Source of the DNA: Kalaharituber pfeilii
Taxonomy: Eukaryota > Ascomycota > Pezizomycetes > Pezizales > Pezizaceae
Length of the DNA: 64,000 nt
Assembly (NCBI GenBank): GCA_015179045.1
Contig: WHUZ01000100.1
Coordinates: 124,001-188,000 of the forward strand
Direction: 5' to 3'
Numbering within the stretch: position 1 is the first letter of the stretch; each line of letters begins with the position of its first letter. The position numbers and the translations under genes are program-made. Positions 1 through 11,892 of the stretch are shown here, one piece after another. The notes under the pieces were generated by a model, which saw only the letters and a list, made by a program, of their open reading frames with translations, was not told the origin of the DNA and did not search any database.

Positions 1-3000
1 ATATTAACGTCGATCTTGTCATTCGAATTCACTAGCAGCAGCTCAACTACCTTGCTATGCCCATTATATGCTGCTGCCCACAAAGGAGTGATGGCTCGTA
101 TACATGGGCTAATTGCACCATTAGTGGAGTTTATATTAATATCTGCGGCCCTAATCCAAAGTCGTCTGAAGAGGTCTATATTTCCGCTCCATGCTGCCGC
201 TGTCAAACAGATTCCAAGGAAGGGTTTTGGTAGAGTTGGAATGAAGTTTGGATTCTGCAGAACGTATCCCTCAACTAACACCCTCAAATCAAATACCACT
301 GATGCCACAAAGATCGATCTACACCTCGACGCTGCATGAATATGCCGACCTGAGACCCAATTCCACATCGATGGAGACCTGTAAAACTCCCAGAACGTAT
401 CAAATGCCTGGTAGTGGTGGCGGCCATTCGGGGACCCTGCATCCTGCTCATAATCGAAGTACTGGAATAGTTTACTTTGGATTCGATCCTTCGAAGCTTT
501 AGAGGCATGGATTCCCCAATGGCAAAAGGAGTACTGTAAGAAAGGGAAATCACAGCTCAAGTTCTTGCCATTCAACTCAGCATTCTGATATGCATCACCT
601 CGGTCTGTTGTTAGGTACTCTAGACACACATGTGTAATGATGGAGTGTGCTTCAGCAGTTAAGATGGTAAGTGAACTTGAGTTATCTGTGCTTGGAAATA
701 ACAGAGTTAGATTCTTCTCAAAGAACTCTTTCGCACTTTGATGAATGAAACGGATAATAATTTTATTTCTAATAAGAGTAGAGTTCGGTCAATGTCGGTT
801 CCTATTTCTATTATCTAAGACAATGAACATTACTCACCCCTTACTCTGCGCGTTATCTTTCAACTCTTCCTCAACCAGCAAACCCCCACAGTTAGAAAGC
901 AAGTATGCTGTATCCACTCTATCATCCCGGTCAAAGCCAGTGTCCTCATGCGTAGCAATTGCATCCAAAAGTGCATCAGGCTCTAACCAGTCCAAGGTAA
1001 ACGTGACTAGCATGAGAGCTTTCTGAATTATTTCCCAGGAATCCACATTGTGCGCTTGAATTCGCTGAATTGCTTTATGATAGGTACTGTCCAAGCCTTT
1101 AGGAAGATGGTCTAAAGCCCGCTTCAGCTTTTTGTGGTTCGGAGTGTTGGCAATGGAGGCTATATGAAGCTGGGCAATCAAGAACCTCCACAAGTGCGTG
1201 CAAATGTTAGTTAGAGAAAAGAATTAGTTTCAACAGAAAAATACTTACATTCCATTTGCCTGTTGTGAAATCCTATCAATTACCCCGTTCCGAAGTTCAG
1301 CATTAGCACCGATGAGGCGGTAAAGATTTTCACCCGTTTTTGCAAACTGTTCTATTCTTGCCTCAAGATATATCCTGATATCATTGTCTTTGGCTGTTAT
1401 TTCCAAGCTTGAGTACCCCTTTTCCATAAAGAAATTAACAGTACTAGGATCAGGTCGAGATGTTGCGAAAAGCTGCACATTGCCAGCACACTGGATAAGA
1501 TTGAACAAGTGGATGCGTAATAGGTCACGTTGAGAAAGGCATTCATCTAAAGCATCAACTACAAGAAAGATTCTCTCCAGAGCTGAAGCACATTTCTTGA
1601 CCCGTTCCATAACCTCGTTGACAGGCAAATAGCGTTCCTCTTTCTCCCAATATTCAGTGTAGAGCTCATTGAGATCAGGTGTAATAACGCATTGCTTTTC
1701 CAGTTGGCGCAGAATGCTTCCAAGGAGGTTCTGCAGAGTCTGCACTTGTTGGTCGCCATAGTTACAATACAAGAACACAATTCCAACCTGCTTCTTGCCC
1801 ATTGCTTCATTGATGCCATAGGTACCGCTCAGATGCTGAATAACAAGAGACCTAAAAGAAGGTTTTGCTTAGTAGGTGGTATAGCAAAAAAAAAGCCTTT
1901 TTGAAGGAGAGATACGTGAGTGTAGTCTTTCCTGCACCAGCTATAGTTTTGAATGTTAGCTGTTTTCTCTGTTTTGGCAGCTCGAACAAAAGGAGACTAA
2001 CGCATCCCATAACAAAACAGTGCCCTCGACTCCCCTCGTAGCCATTTGGTAAATTTTTCATCCTCCAGGAGCCACGTTCCAGTACCATGCTCGACCTTCC
2101 CATAAACACTATCTTGCGTGCTCCAAAATGTCAATGGTGATAGCCATTTATATGCTCTTTCTCTGGCATTATCTGTTCAATTAAAAATGAGTTTAGTTAC
2201 TTGAATGTCAAGAAATCCTCTTGGTCTTCCAGTATTCTATCATACCTTCATTCTTGCTGTGCGTCTTAACTGCAATAGCTCTAGTTCGCACCAGTAATCC
2301 AGATGTATAGATTACCACTATCAGCAAGTGTTTTGCTACCTATGGCAACGAAACTCCACTCGAGAAGCATGTGTCACGTTTTCCGTAGAGGCAAGCCGCA
2401 TTAAGGAGAGGAAACATACTTCACTTCTGCTACATCGTTGCTAACATCAGTCACCTTGACTTGAGAGTCCAATACAACTTCCCTACAATTTTAGGTGCAT
2501 ATTAGCAGAACTGTCCATAAGCAGCATATAAACGGCTTGTTTCAAAGAGGAGTACCTGATCTCAAGCTGCAGCATCTTGTGCAGAATGTTCGTGATCGTT
2601 TCAAGAGACTGTGAAATTTCTTTGAATTCATCCTCTTGGAATGGCCATACCAATCGATCGACCAGTGTTCTGATGGTAGTCGATTTTTCCGCAGCGGCGG
2701 AAGTGATAGTAGATAAAGCCAAAGAGACCTCCGAACCAGTTCTGGATTGCGCCAGATTGAAACCAGTGGGAGAACTAAGGTAACGTTGAGAAGTTTTACC
2801 ACCAGTAGTCATGGGGGTTAAGGTCCGCGATGGGATAAGTTTCTTAAAAAAATCTCTCTTTCGCTGCCTCTTGACACCAGCATTGGTAGACGCTTTCCCA
2901 GAGGTTGCATTCGCAGTGAGGTCTCCAGAAATCGACCCATCGGTAGATATAATGGAACTTGCATCGGAAATTGTGATGGTAGCTTGACTCTCCACAATTG

Positions 3001-3301
3001 TCGAACTTTGAGCCTCAACAATAATTGCCGGCTGTTTTAGGAGATTTTGTAGCTTTGGATCTTGAAGAATTGCATTTAGCTTCTGGAGGACAAGGTGCTG
3101 CGGCTCAAGGCTCTTCTGCACTTCGTTTGGAATTTTGTTGTTTTGCTTTCTGTCAGCTACCTGCTGTGCATATTGTATATATAAGTTGAACCGTTCAATA
3201 AGTTCTTGGCAGGATGCTGGAGCATCTTTGACGTTCTGGAGATATTGAACCAGTTTGATGGCTGCTGGTATAATACCGAATGCAAGTCCTGCGGCATCCA
3301 T
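1..3301 (-). CDS. NACHT–ankyrin NLR immune receptor (3' partial)
   Basis: This is a fungal NLR, a cytoplasmic STAND NTPase of the type linked to non-self recognition and regulated cell death. Proposed exons, all on the minus strand, are 3301-2556, 2482-2420, 2280-2246, 2172-2002, 1940-1916, 1851-1249, 1185-838 and 768-1. Joined at GT..AG sites they stay in frame. The ATG at 3301 opens an N-terminal helical domain (MDAAGLAFGIIPAAIKLVQY) resembling the fungal NLR N-terminal domains, then a Ser/Thr-rich linker. Next come the WLSPL linker motif, Walker A as CYGMPGAGKTTLT (about residues 335-347), Walker B as FLVVDALDEC (about 450), a SRPDP sensor-like motif, ANGMFLIAQL at the end of the NACHT, and a winged-helix-like IRFIHQSAKEFFE. 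Ankyrin-like units follow (LTAAAWSGNIDLFRRL; TPLWAAAYNGHSKVVELLL) up to the window edge. At least 920 residues are present with no internal stop in this splice model. Exon borders are inferred from the sequence and are not proven. Confidence 0.85.
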
Positions 3302-5629
3302 GTTGAGTAGATGGGATTGGATATTCGGCTGGTGTGGTTTGAAAGTACTGCAAAGAGGATCTGGAGTTTGGATGTACAGGTTCAGATCGTTTCGATAATA
3401 GCGGAACTAGTTCTTCTGATGAGCTTTCGATTTTTGGAGTTCTCTTGCTCAGAATGTCAAATAACCGCTACCCCGCAAGCGATAAGAGGCTCAAGAACTG
3501 AAAAAGAAAAATACGAGGTGGTGACTTAGGTGAGCAGGGGTCAACTCTGAGAACCAATCAGGAATGCATTCCATATTGTATTGTGCAATGCACCAGTTTT
3601 TAATGGCGTCCACCTCGAGACAGTACTGACCCCTCAGATCCCCGTGCATATTGTCACGAATGTACATGACAGATGTTTTCTGTGTTTTATGATACTATCC
3701 CGCAGGCCCACTCTCATTGTGTACTGAGCTTTGGATGTGTTAGGCATGCAGTGGCGCGGCACTCTGTAGAAAATTCAACTACTCCTTCAAAAGGAATATT
3801 CATTGAATATTTTGAGATCAGGGGGACTTCATTAACAATCCGCTGGAGTAATGATGGGCGCATGCGTATCGCTAAGCACATTGGCACTCTCCCCCCATCA
3901 CCGAGTTTCCTCAGAAGTAGCGAATTCGCTCTAGATTCACAAGCAGGGGTGTCGACGGGGGTTCCAGCTGCCATACTAACTAGACTACTGCAGTCCCCTG
4001 CAGGTAAGGTACAGTACTGTATCTTCTCGTACCACACTGTTATGTAGCTCAGCCGTACACAGCAACAATTGGTCTGCGGGAACAAAACGTTCTTGTCTAA
4101 ATTGTGCGATTATGTTCTTAGGAAAGATTGTCCCAGACGAAGTTAGAAGACCCGTTCTCCTCCTTAGTTCCCCATTCCCAATTCAGCATCACAATCTCGA
4201 CTGGTTCAAGCGTGGAGCCTCAGGTGGTAGTCTCTAAAATGGCCGCTTCATACATGTACATCCTTGCACAGCAAAAGCAACATTCATGCAGAGCGCTTCA
4301 CCACCGAGTTCGCTGTTTCGACATGAATAACTCACACAATCTAGCGGATATGTGCGATAAATTAATTATGGACTAAATTGACTGCGCTGAGTCCGAATAT
4401 GGAGCAAAAGAAAAAAGCGAAGACGCTTAATCTATTAGCATCTACAATTGTATCATCTCTCATCGTGTAAAATAACCTCTCTGGCCTGCAAGCAAAAACC
4501 TACTCTTGTGCAGTGTATAAGTGTTGTATAACTAGTGGAGCCGAAGGGATAAAGCACTTTGAACTTCGAACTGACGGCACGAGTGGATCCGCTTGCGCCC
4601 TGGCAACCCAATGCCAAGCCTCCAAATGTGCCAGCGAGAGAGACATCTTCGGGGCGTCATGTTTCCCTGAGACTCTCCTATCTAGGAGGCAACGAGGCCT
4701 ACGTGGAGCCGAGGCTGTGTGGCGGCGAGAGGGGAAGAGCTTGCGATGAGTGGGAGTATACCTGTGTAGCGCCGAAAGCGCGATGAGGATACCTGTGGGG
4801 TGCCGAAGGAGAATCTGTGGCGGTGGTGGTAGTGTAGGAATTTGGAGTGGCTGCGCAGTCTATGGCGGTAGGTAGTCTGGCTAGCCGTGCGATTATGTTA
4901 GTCTAATTTCACTACCCCTCGTAGTGCAACCAGACTACCAGACCTGGTTACGAGACTACAACCAGACTAAGACTAGATTATGTGGTAGAAAAGTGGTGTA
5001 CGGATAGTCTCGTAACCAGGTGTACGGAATCGGGAGTATTGTGCGTGAACAAGAACCAAATATGAAAATCGTAATGTTCCTTCTATATAATCCCCAGAGG
5101 AAGGCAGCACGGGAGTTCTACCCCCTTCTCACAACCTCCTTTTCTTCATACAATACTTTGTCTTCAGAGAAAACAGAGAAAGAATCCTCCCACAGTCCTT
5201 ATTCAGAAATGCACAAGCTTTTCAACCGTTTTCCCAATGGAATTAGGGGTAGCTATTAGAAGTGTTGTTTTGTACAAGTCCTATCTAAAAACACTTGTGT
5301 AAGATGACAGATAATATCCACTACCGCCTCTCAATGGACCGGAGCGGTGGGAGCTATCGGGACGAATGTACGACTTAATGCAAAAAGTGCGGGTGTGAAA
5401 GAAAAGAAGAAGGGGAAGCTTGATTGTATGAACTACAATACAGCACATTTACTATGGAATACCTCACGTGCCGTCCTAATCTCCACGTGATCCCTGTGCT
5501 AAGCTTGTCTTTGCGTTTACGTACCCACTTGCATTTTATCTGTCCCCACACCACAGCAAACCTTGCTGCACCGCCGCGAAGTTTCGTTTGCCCCATTCAT
5601 GTAATTATTGGAAATGCTACCCGACTTTT
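3302..5629. other. Intergenic, no gene recognised
   Basis: The first part should hold the promoter of the NLR, which is read leftwards from 3301. All ORFs are short and lack recognisable motifs. The only structure seen is an inverted repeat near 4941-5022. Confidence 0.5.
4941..5022. repeat. 17-bp inverted repeat pair
   Basis: ACCTGGTTACGAGACTA at about 4941-4957 is matched in inverse orientation at about 5006-5022, with about 48 bp between the arms. A similar 'tagtctcgtaa' string occurs near 13155. It may be the core of a small decayed MITE. No transposase or target duplication was seen. Confidence 0.5.
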
Positions 5630-7241
5630 ACCATAATGCTTCAGGTATACCACAGCTCTCAGCCTCCCAATCCCCTTGAGGCGCCTTTCCTAGGATATCT
5701 CCTAATGTGACCATAGGGCGGTGTTTCGAACCCTCCAGGTCACTTCTCTCATCTACTTCCATGTTCCCCTCTCTTCTGCGCTTCAGGAATCCTCCTAATC
5801 CCGCCGCCGCCATCTCTTCATCCCAATCTCCTGTCAGCACTCCAGAGAAATTACCCACCTTCCTTCTCTCCTCTTCTCTCTTCTCTTTCCTAATCTTCTC
5901 CTCCTGCATCTTCCTCACCTCCCTCACCTCCGCCTCCCTCTTTCTCTTCTTCTCCTCCTCCTCTTTCTCCTTCTCCTTTCCTTTTCTCTCTTCAGCTCCC
6001 TCTCTTCCTTCACCGATGCCAGCCCTAATGATGCATGTATCTCCAGCATCATTGCCTCCATCTTTCCCATTCTCTTCTCCATCTCACTCTCCTTCCTCTT
6101 CTCCCAATCTCCCCATGCTGCCTTTCTTGTCTTTCTCCAGCTCTCCACCTCCTCCTCTGTAACTTTCATTTCCTGGTAATAAGTTACCTCCTCCTTCCCC
6201 GCCACCCTATCTCTCATCTTTTTCCACCCTTCTGCAAAGATCTCACTTCCCAACAGGCCTGCTACTGCCATCCACACCTCTGCAGCCCTCCGTTATGCCT
6301 TCTTTTTCTCTCAACTGGTCTGACTTCTCATTTAGTACTCGTGCCGCATGAATGAGTGCTAAGATCTGCTTCTCCTCCTCTGGCAAGTCCTCCTCCCCCT
6401 CATCCTCCTCCTCACTACCTCTTTCATCCCCGTCATCCCCCCCTATTACCTTATCCATCTCCTCCCTCTCTGGTTCCTGCTGTACCTCCTCTTCTTCTCC
6501 ATCGCTTTCTTCTCCGTCAGCCTCCTCTCCCCCCCTCTCTTGCTCCTGCTCTTCCAATAGTGTTCCCAGTCTCAGTACTGGCTGTCCATGCTTCGGCTGT
6601 GAATCTATCACCTCCTGCATTGCCATTTCCCTTACTCCTTCTCCCTCCCCTTTCCCTCTCCCCTCGCATGTTGATCTCTCTCTTCTCTCCCCCCTTCTTC
6701 CCCAGGACATCATTACTCTTGTGACTCTTGGGGTTACTTGTTGTCTCTCAAAAACTATGATATTGCCTTTTCTGACCGTGATACATTCTTTAGTTGTATT
6801 CTCCAGCACTTCTATATCCTTCTGTACTGCGATCCCCTCCTCTCCTTCCACATACCGCCTGAACATTGTGGCATCTGGGCTCCAATGCTTTACTGCTTCT
6901 GCTACCTTTTCAAGGTCTGTTAGCTCCTCCGTTTCTACCCACATAACGTCTGGTGTCCCCCTCGCCGTTGCTGCTTCTACTGCATCCTTCCTCATCTCCT
7001 CTATCATGTCTAGCATTCCATCATACTCTCCTCCCTTCTTCCATGCTCTTTCTACTCTTTCTTTCACTGTAATAATGTCCCCCTCCTCGCCTACCCGCGC
7101 AAGCCACCAGTTCTTTCTTTCCCAGGTATGAATATCCTTCACTCCCCAGACACAATTTCTATCGATGATGTATACTATCTCATCCCATCCGTCCCCTACC
7201 GGACCCAAAAACTCCATCCCCAGTGCTGCTATTCCCGACAT
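5630..7241 (-). pseudogene. Degraded purine-rich coiled-coil ORF, unknown function
   Basis: Three minus-strand reading frames follow one another with little or no gap: 7241-6243 (ATG start, 332 aa), 6277-5924 and 5927-5628. The second and third overlap by only a few bases, and neither begins at a convincing ATG, so this looks like one coding region of about 540 residues split by two frameshifts. The first part is globular (MSGIAALGMEFLGPVGDGWD near the start). A Glu/Asp-rich stretch follows (EESDGEEEEVQQEPEREEMD), then a Lys/Arg/Glu coiled coil and a tail containing VTLGDILGKAPQGDW. I recognise no domain. The G/A-rich coding strand resembles that of the LINE ORFs elsewhere in the window, so it may be a LINE first ORF, but no structured tail or poly(A) lies beside it. 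Confidence 0.4.
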
Positions 7242-8589
7242 TCTTTTCTGCTTCCTTGACTTATTTCTCTTTCTGAAAACCTGCCGCTTGTGTCACTACC
7301 TAATATGGTATGCCGCCGCTTTTGTGTTGCGCCTTGCTGTATTCGGCAGGTATTGCCTGTTCTAAGTCGCTATTCCCTTTCAAGTTCTAGATCGGTAGGT
7401 CAGTCCGCACTACCGGGGCTGCGCTAGCACCAATCGGGTGCCACTGCCTCTATTCTTCAAAATTATACAGGAACTCTTCAAAAAGCTCTGCCAACTTGAC
7501 CTTGGGAAAACGACTCGCGGTCTTCTGAATTCTAAAGAAAAAAGGTGATATTCTGACTCGGGCGGTCCCGAGCTTCGCTTTAGTCTAACCTTTGTCCTCT
7601 GGATGCGCCCGGAAGGTTGTCTTCTTCCAAGCGCTCGTTCTGTGAAGGTAGTTGTCGGTGTAGGCACCCACGTTAGTCTTAATATCCAAATGTAATAATT
7701 CTGTACAGCTGAGCAGTGCTGCATACATCCCCGCAGCTTTCCTTGGTTGTATCTCTAGGATTTCTTCCTTCAGTTCATCGTTTCATAGCATCTTTATCAT
7801 CCTCTATCAATGTGGTGTGCTAGATATGCGTTTATGTCATCCTCTTGTGCTACAATCTTTCAATGTTTGCATCCTTGAACCGAAACGGCGATTAACTTGG
7901 TCCCGGACATGTGGTCGTGCAGTAAGGAATAGACGAATTGGACCGTTGTTGCATTGGTTACGAGACCTCGGAGCAGCAGAAAATCATGAATTGCCTTGAG
8001 GAAATGGGTTCTAATCATGTCTTGCAGTTCATCGAGTGCATCGATCAAAATAAAAGGTACAGGCATCCTCGTCCCCCTGAAGGAGATGCTTCAGCATTAA
8101 CGTTCCTTTACCGAGGTCCAAGCTTTCCTTTGCTTTTTGAGCAGTTTCGAATGATTGATGAATGAGGTCTGGTACTTTAGTTCCACTAGATAGAATTTGC
8201 CAAACTAATTGCTTGATGAAAGCGCCAATAATATTTATCAAACTCTGTTCTTTCCCATCTCGATAATCACAATCTATATATGCAACTCGAGTATTCGACT
8301 GAGTACAGATATAATCAACGACAGTCGAACTATCGATGCTAGTTGTAAACTAAGATATCCTACGTACGTCCGAGGTGCCACTAGGGTGTTAGGAACACTT
8401 ACGCAATGAAGGTTTTGCCAGCACCTGGCTCACCATAACAAGCCAAAACCTGTCCACCAATACCACCTATGTTCGGCTCGCCTTTCATCCAAGATTGAAA
8501 CTGCTTACTCTGAAGGACCCACTTGCCAGTATTCGCAACTCGTATTTCTCTAACAGCCTGGTGGCCCTTTTGTGGTTCAAGCGGTGAGA

Positions 8590-8760
8590 TTTTTTTTTTT
8601 TTTTTTTTTTTTATATCATTAATCGCGTGCCGCCCTACGGGCTATGGCGAGGGTTTATTAAAGGAAAAGAAAAGAAACTAACTAAGTTTAAGTACATGAT
8701 GCCCGCGGTTCACAATGTATTGCGGGGGGAGCGGCCAGCAGTCTAACTCATCTCCGTCTT
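8590..8760 (-). mobile_element. Family A LINE 3' end, 5'-truncated, in the NLR pseudogene
   Basis: The poly(T) at 8590-8612 is the poly(A) of a minus-strand element. Next to it lies the family A tail, with inner stem GCCC-GTA-GGGC and outer stem CTCGC:GCGAT. Further in is a GC-rich hairpin (GATGCCCGCGG...), also seen in the copies at 48962 and 55933. The right border is uncertain and I found no target-site duplication. Confidence 0.7.
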
Positions 8761-8951
8761 CTTTCAGCCTCGTACGGGCACGCCTTGAGCCATCTTCCTC
8801 TGAGTCGCACCTCCTTTCCTGCCTTATTTGACGCTGACCCATGAATAATTTCTGGTCGAGATATCCGGATATCCCCAGGACCACAGATTGCTGGCACAAA
8901 ATCACCATACTTGAGCTTGTCACTGGCAATGAAGATACTGTCTGTCTTCAA
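8748..8951 (-). pseudogene. Foreign ORF fragment with a PGD…PEIIHGS motif
   Basis: This open frame lies between the LINE tail and the NLR N-terminal exons and does not belong to either as read. It contains DKLKYGDFVPAICGPGDIRI followed by SRPEIIHGSASNKAGKEVRL. The spacing of GD, P and HGS is reminiscent of a double-stranded beta-helix (cupin or dioxygenase-like) fold, but that is a guess. The start codon nearest the family-like part is not clear. It could have been captured with the LINE insertion or could pre-date it. Confidence 0.35.
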
Positions 8952-10203
8952 GGTATTGTTACGGCTAAGGTTGCAGTCCTCTCATCTAATAAAAGTTGAA
9001 TTAGTGAACACACGCCATAAGTGATTAAGGAAGCTATAGTTCATACCGTCCACAAGAGATTGGACCCCACTCTTGATTTCCCGCACATGTGCAGACACCT
9101 CGTCAATTTTGGATACAAGATCGGAGATATCTTGTGAGGTTGCTTTCATTTTCGTCATCTCGTCTGTAATATTGTTGAATATTTGCTTCAAAGAATCAAT
9201 CTGATTGACTTGTTCGGACAATGCAGTCATCACATCTCTCGAGGTTTTCGACAGCAGTCCACTAAATTTCTATATCAGTCATATTCTTGGAAATATATTT
9301 GCAAAACTACTACCAAGTCGTAATATTCAGCGAAAATTCAATAGTCTGTGCACAGTTGTGTAATGTTCTGACTACATCAAGACACTCTTGCCTGTTTTCT
9401 TGTGTGAGTACTCGCACACCACGCTATGATCTATGGCGAAGAGCTCTTACCTATGAAAAGGCCATCGTAATCGGTCTTTGAAATTATCAACGCGTAATTT
9501 CGTAAGCTTTATATGGAGACTCTCGATTTTTTTTCTTGCAAATATGCATCACACTGAATAAGGCTGACGTCTCACAAAACTTAGTTCTTTTGACATCTTC
9601 CTTCAAGGATGTAGTAGGTGCATTTGCACGACGGATGGTGGTTGATAGAGATGATGCACATGTTGAATGGAGGTTCAGTGAGTCAAACGCACGTTGAGGG
9701 GCTGTGACAGCGAGGGAAAATTAAGTACACTATCTATGTTGCCTGGGAGATTTATCAAGTCCAAGTCGCAGCGGAAAAGCGGTCCCTCAAAAAGTTCATG
9801 AGCTGCCGGAGAACATGATTCAGGGTCGTGATCTCCGTTAGAATGGCCTCCGCATCTTTCGGAGCTGTCTTGCATTTATCAATGTATTCTGTTAGGATCT
9901 GGCTGATCTCCAGTGCCAGCCCTAAAATCCCTGCAATTCTCGTGGAGATTGTAAAGGGATCCATTGATGCGGTACATAAACAACAGGTAAAGAGTAAATA
10001 TATAAAGCGTATGCAGTGTTGGAGATACTGTGGGAGGGAGTGGAGAGAGGAGTAGTGGGGGCGGGAAGGAAGGGAGGAGGCATTTATATATGTTCTCGAC
10101 GAGTTTTCACGGTATGTTTTCTCCTTCTAGGTTGTTCTTCGGGTCTCTTTTGTTTACCATGATTGTCTTCGAGTGCAAACTAGTAAAGCCCAATCGAAGC
10201 AGT

Positions 10204-11870
10204 CAATGGATCAAACAGGCCAGGCCATGAGGGCCGCCTGGACCGGCCCAGGCCCCACCACGAATCGTGGGGGAACGAAGGGTGCAGAGGAATGGGAGAG
10301 GTGCTACCTTCAAGGAGTTTTTTGAGAGAAAAGGATGGGTGCTGGGGAGTAAGAGGGGGGAGACAACGTGGAGGAGAGAGAGGAGAGGGGCAGTGCAGGA
10401 GTCCACGATCGACCTGTGCTGGTTAAACTTCCGCTGGAAGGCGAGGATAGAGAAGGCGAGGAAACTAAGGGGGGCGATGATGGGATTGGCTGCAGGCCAG
10501 TGGGGGGATGAGCCCGAAGAGCTGGCGGCAGCTTTACACGGGAATGATTACGGTTGTGATGATGTGGGGAGCCGAGATCGGATGGCGGGGGCAGAAAGAG
10601 TGGCGGAGGGAGATGGAGAAAATCCAGTACCAAGTACTGAGAAAGGCAACTGGAGCGGTCAACGGAGCGGCAAGAGAGGTCAATTGGATCGCCGGGGTGG
10701 AGTCCGCAGAAACAGCACTGGGCGCCACACAGGCGCGCTTCGTGGTGCGGAGCATGGGAGATCCTGAAGGACGTGGTGATGTGTGGACAGCCGACTTTCG
10801 GGGAGAAGAGGAGGAGGAGGAGAGAGGTAGAGATTGGAGAGACTGGGACGTTAGCTGGGCGACAAAGAAAGGGGATGGGTTCGAGTCGGTCGGAAGAATG
10901 CAGAGTACAGTCAGCTTCGTCAGGCTGTAAGGGGATAGAAAACGCGATCCCGACACGGCGAACCTGGTTGTACTGACAGACTCACAGGGTGCGATAGAGG
11001 CAGTGAGGAAGGCAGGAACCCGGGGAAGAGCACGAACCGAGGACCTGAGGAAGGTGGTGGATAGCATTGCGGAGAGGAAGAGAAGGGCGATGCTGAAGCG
11101 AGGAGAGCGGCGGACAGGATAGGAAGGACGGTGGTGACCGAAGGGGGGCTTTTTTTTTTTTTTTTTTTTTTATATCACATGACCCCGCGTGCAGCTGTTC
11201 GCCAAGGCAGGGCCCCTGGGTCTTCGACCCTCAAAGCCCGGAGGCAGGCTTTACCGAAGGGGGGCTGCGGCAGAAGTGGAAGGTGGAAGAAACTGCGCGC
11301 GGCGGAGAGAAGGGAGCCTGGCTTCGGAGGGGGTGCGGGCGATGAAGTGGAGCAGGGGAGCAGCTGCCACCTTCACCAGATTGAGAACGGGGGAGGGGGA
11401 AGGGGAGGGGAAGGGGATGGGGATGGGGATGTGGAAGGAGTGGGGAGATGAAAATATGGAAAGCGGCGGAGGGGAGCGTGTGCAGGTGTGGACAGACACA
11501 AACGGCAGACCACCTGGCGTTCAGGTGTGAGGGGGTGACATATGCGGAAGGCTGGGGGGGAGTGGCTGGATATATATGGAAGGAAGTGGATAGAACGGCA
11601 GGAGAACGGGGGAAGAAGTGGACGTTATGTCATGGGAGAATTTTTCGGGGTCGCTGAGGGCCATGAAAGGAAGGGGAGGGGGCGTCGTTTCGTTTGTTCG
11701 AAGATGGCAGCGGAGGCTTGATGTAGCTATTTCTAGTGCCACGGGGAGGTGTGGCAGGGAGGGGGTGAGATTTTCGTATGTATGCATAGAGCAGGCGGTG
11801 GAAGAGTAGCTAGACAAGCCTGCCTCCGGGCTTTGAGGGTGTAGGCCCAGGGGCCCTGCCATGGCGAACA
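10204..11870 (+). mobile_element. Family B (Tad-like) LINE, degraded ORF2 3' half
   Basis: This is a 5'-truncated, frameshifted non-LTR retrotransposon. Recognisable parts of ORF2 are the region after the reverse transcriptase (MSPKSWRQLYTGMITVVMMW, then MWGAEIGWRGQKEW and LRKATGAVNGAAREVNWIAG, 10508-10760) and the RNase H segment NLVVLTDSQGAIEAVRKAG (about 10960-11020). The C-terminal region continues past a nested insertion (VVTEGG at about 11130, then LRQKWKKLRA from about 11265). The family B tail follows (CCCTGCCATGGCGAACAGCT at about 11854) but no poly(A) is left. The wrong-frame ORFs here are shadows. It lies directly upstream of the NLR pseudogene start. Confidence 0.75.
11151..11252 (-). 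mobile_element. Family B tail insertion nested in a family B LINE
   Basis: Poly(T), then the family B tail and a further 50 bp or so. It is flanked by a 14-bp target-site duplication, ACCGAAGGGGGGCT at 11137-11150 and 11253-11266. The host is itself a family B LINE in the opposite orientation. Removing the insert restores the ORF2 reading VVTEGG-LRQKWKKLRA, which is also found intact at about 43815. Confidence 0.9.
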
Positions 11871-11892
11871 GCTGCGAGCGGGGTCATCTCGG

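Larger units (their letters stand above)
7720..9964 (-). pseudogene. Decayed NACHT-type NLR
   Basis: This is a second NLR in the same orientation as the first. The ATG at 9964 opens MDPFTISTRIAGILGLALEI, a typical fungal NLR N-terminal domain. Spliced pieces continue to about 9000 (KLRVDNFKDRLRWPF; LLSKTSRDVMTALSEQVNQI). After an interruption it resumes with SPLEPQKGHQAVREIRVANT near 8575 and Walker A ACYGEPGAGKTFI (about 8440-8403). The next exon runs to about 8060 (DCDYRDGKEQSLINIIGAF). Walker B FILIDALDEL lies in a different frame, so there is a frameshift near 8062. Further shifts occur near 7925 (TARPHVRDQVNRRFG in yet another frame) and 7835, and one in an A-run near 9530. A LINE tail and a foreign ORF fragment sit between the linker halves (8590-8951). 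No winged-helix or repeat domain is left beyond about 7720. The stretch 7242-7720 shows no gene. Confidence 0.75.

Noticed and set aside
1918..1960. Walker A read as TIAGAGKTTLT from the unspliced frame
   Set aside because: A GT–AG intron (2001-1941) gives CYGMPGAGKTTLT, which continues the upstream exon in frame and fits the family better.
6352..7131. 259-residue Ser-rich plus-strand ORF
   Set aside because: It is the complement of the Glu/Arg-rich minus-strand frame, and Ser/Pro-rich antisense frames are expected there.
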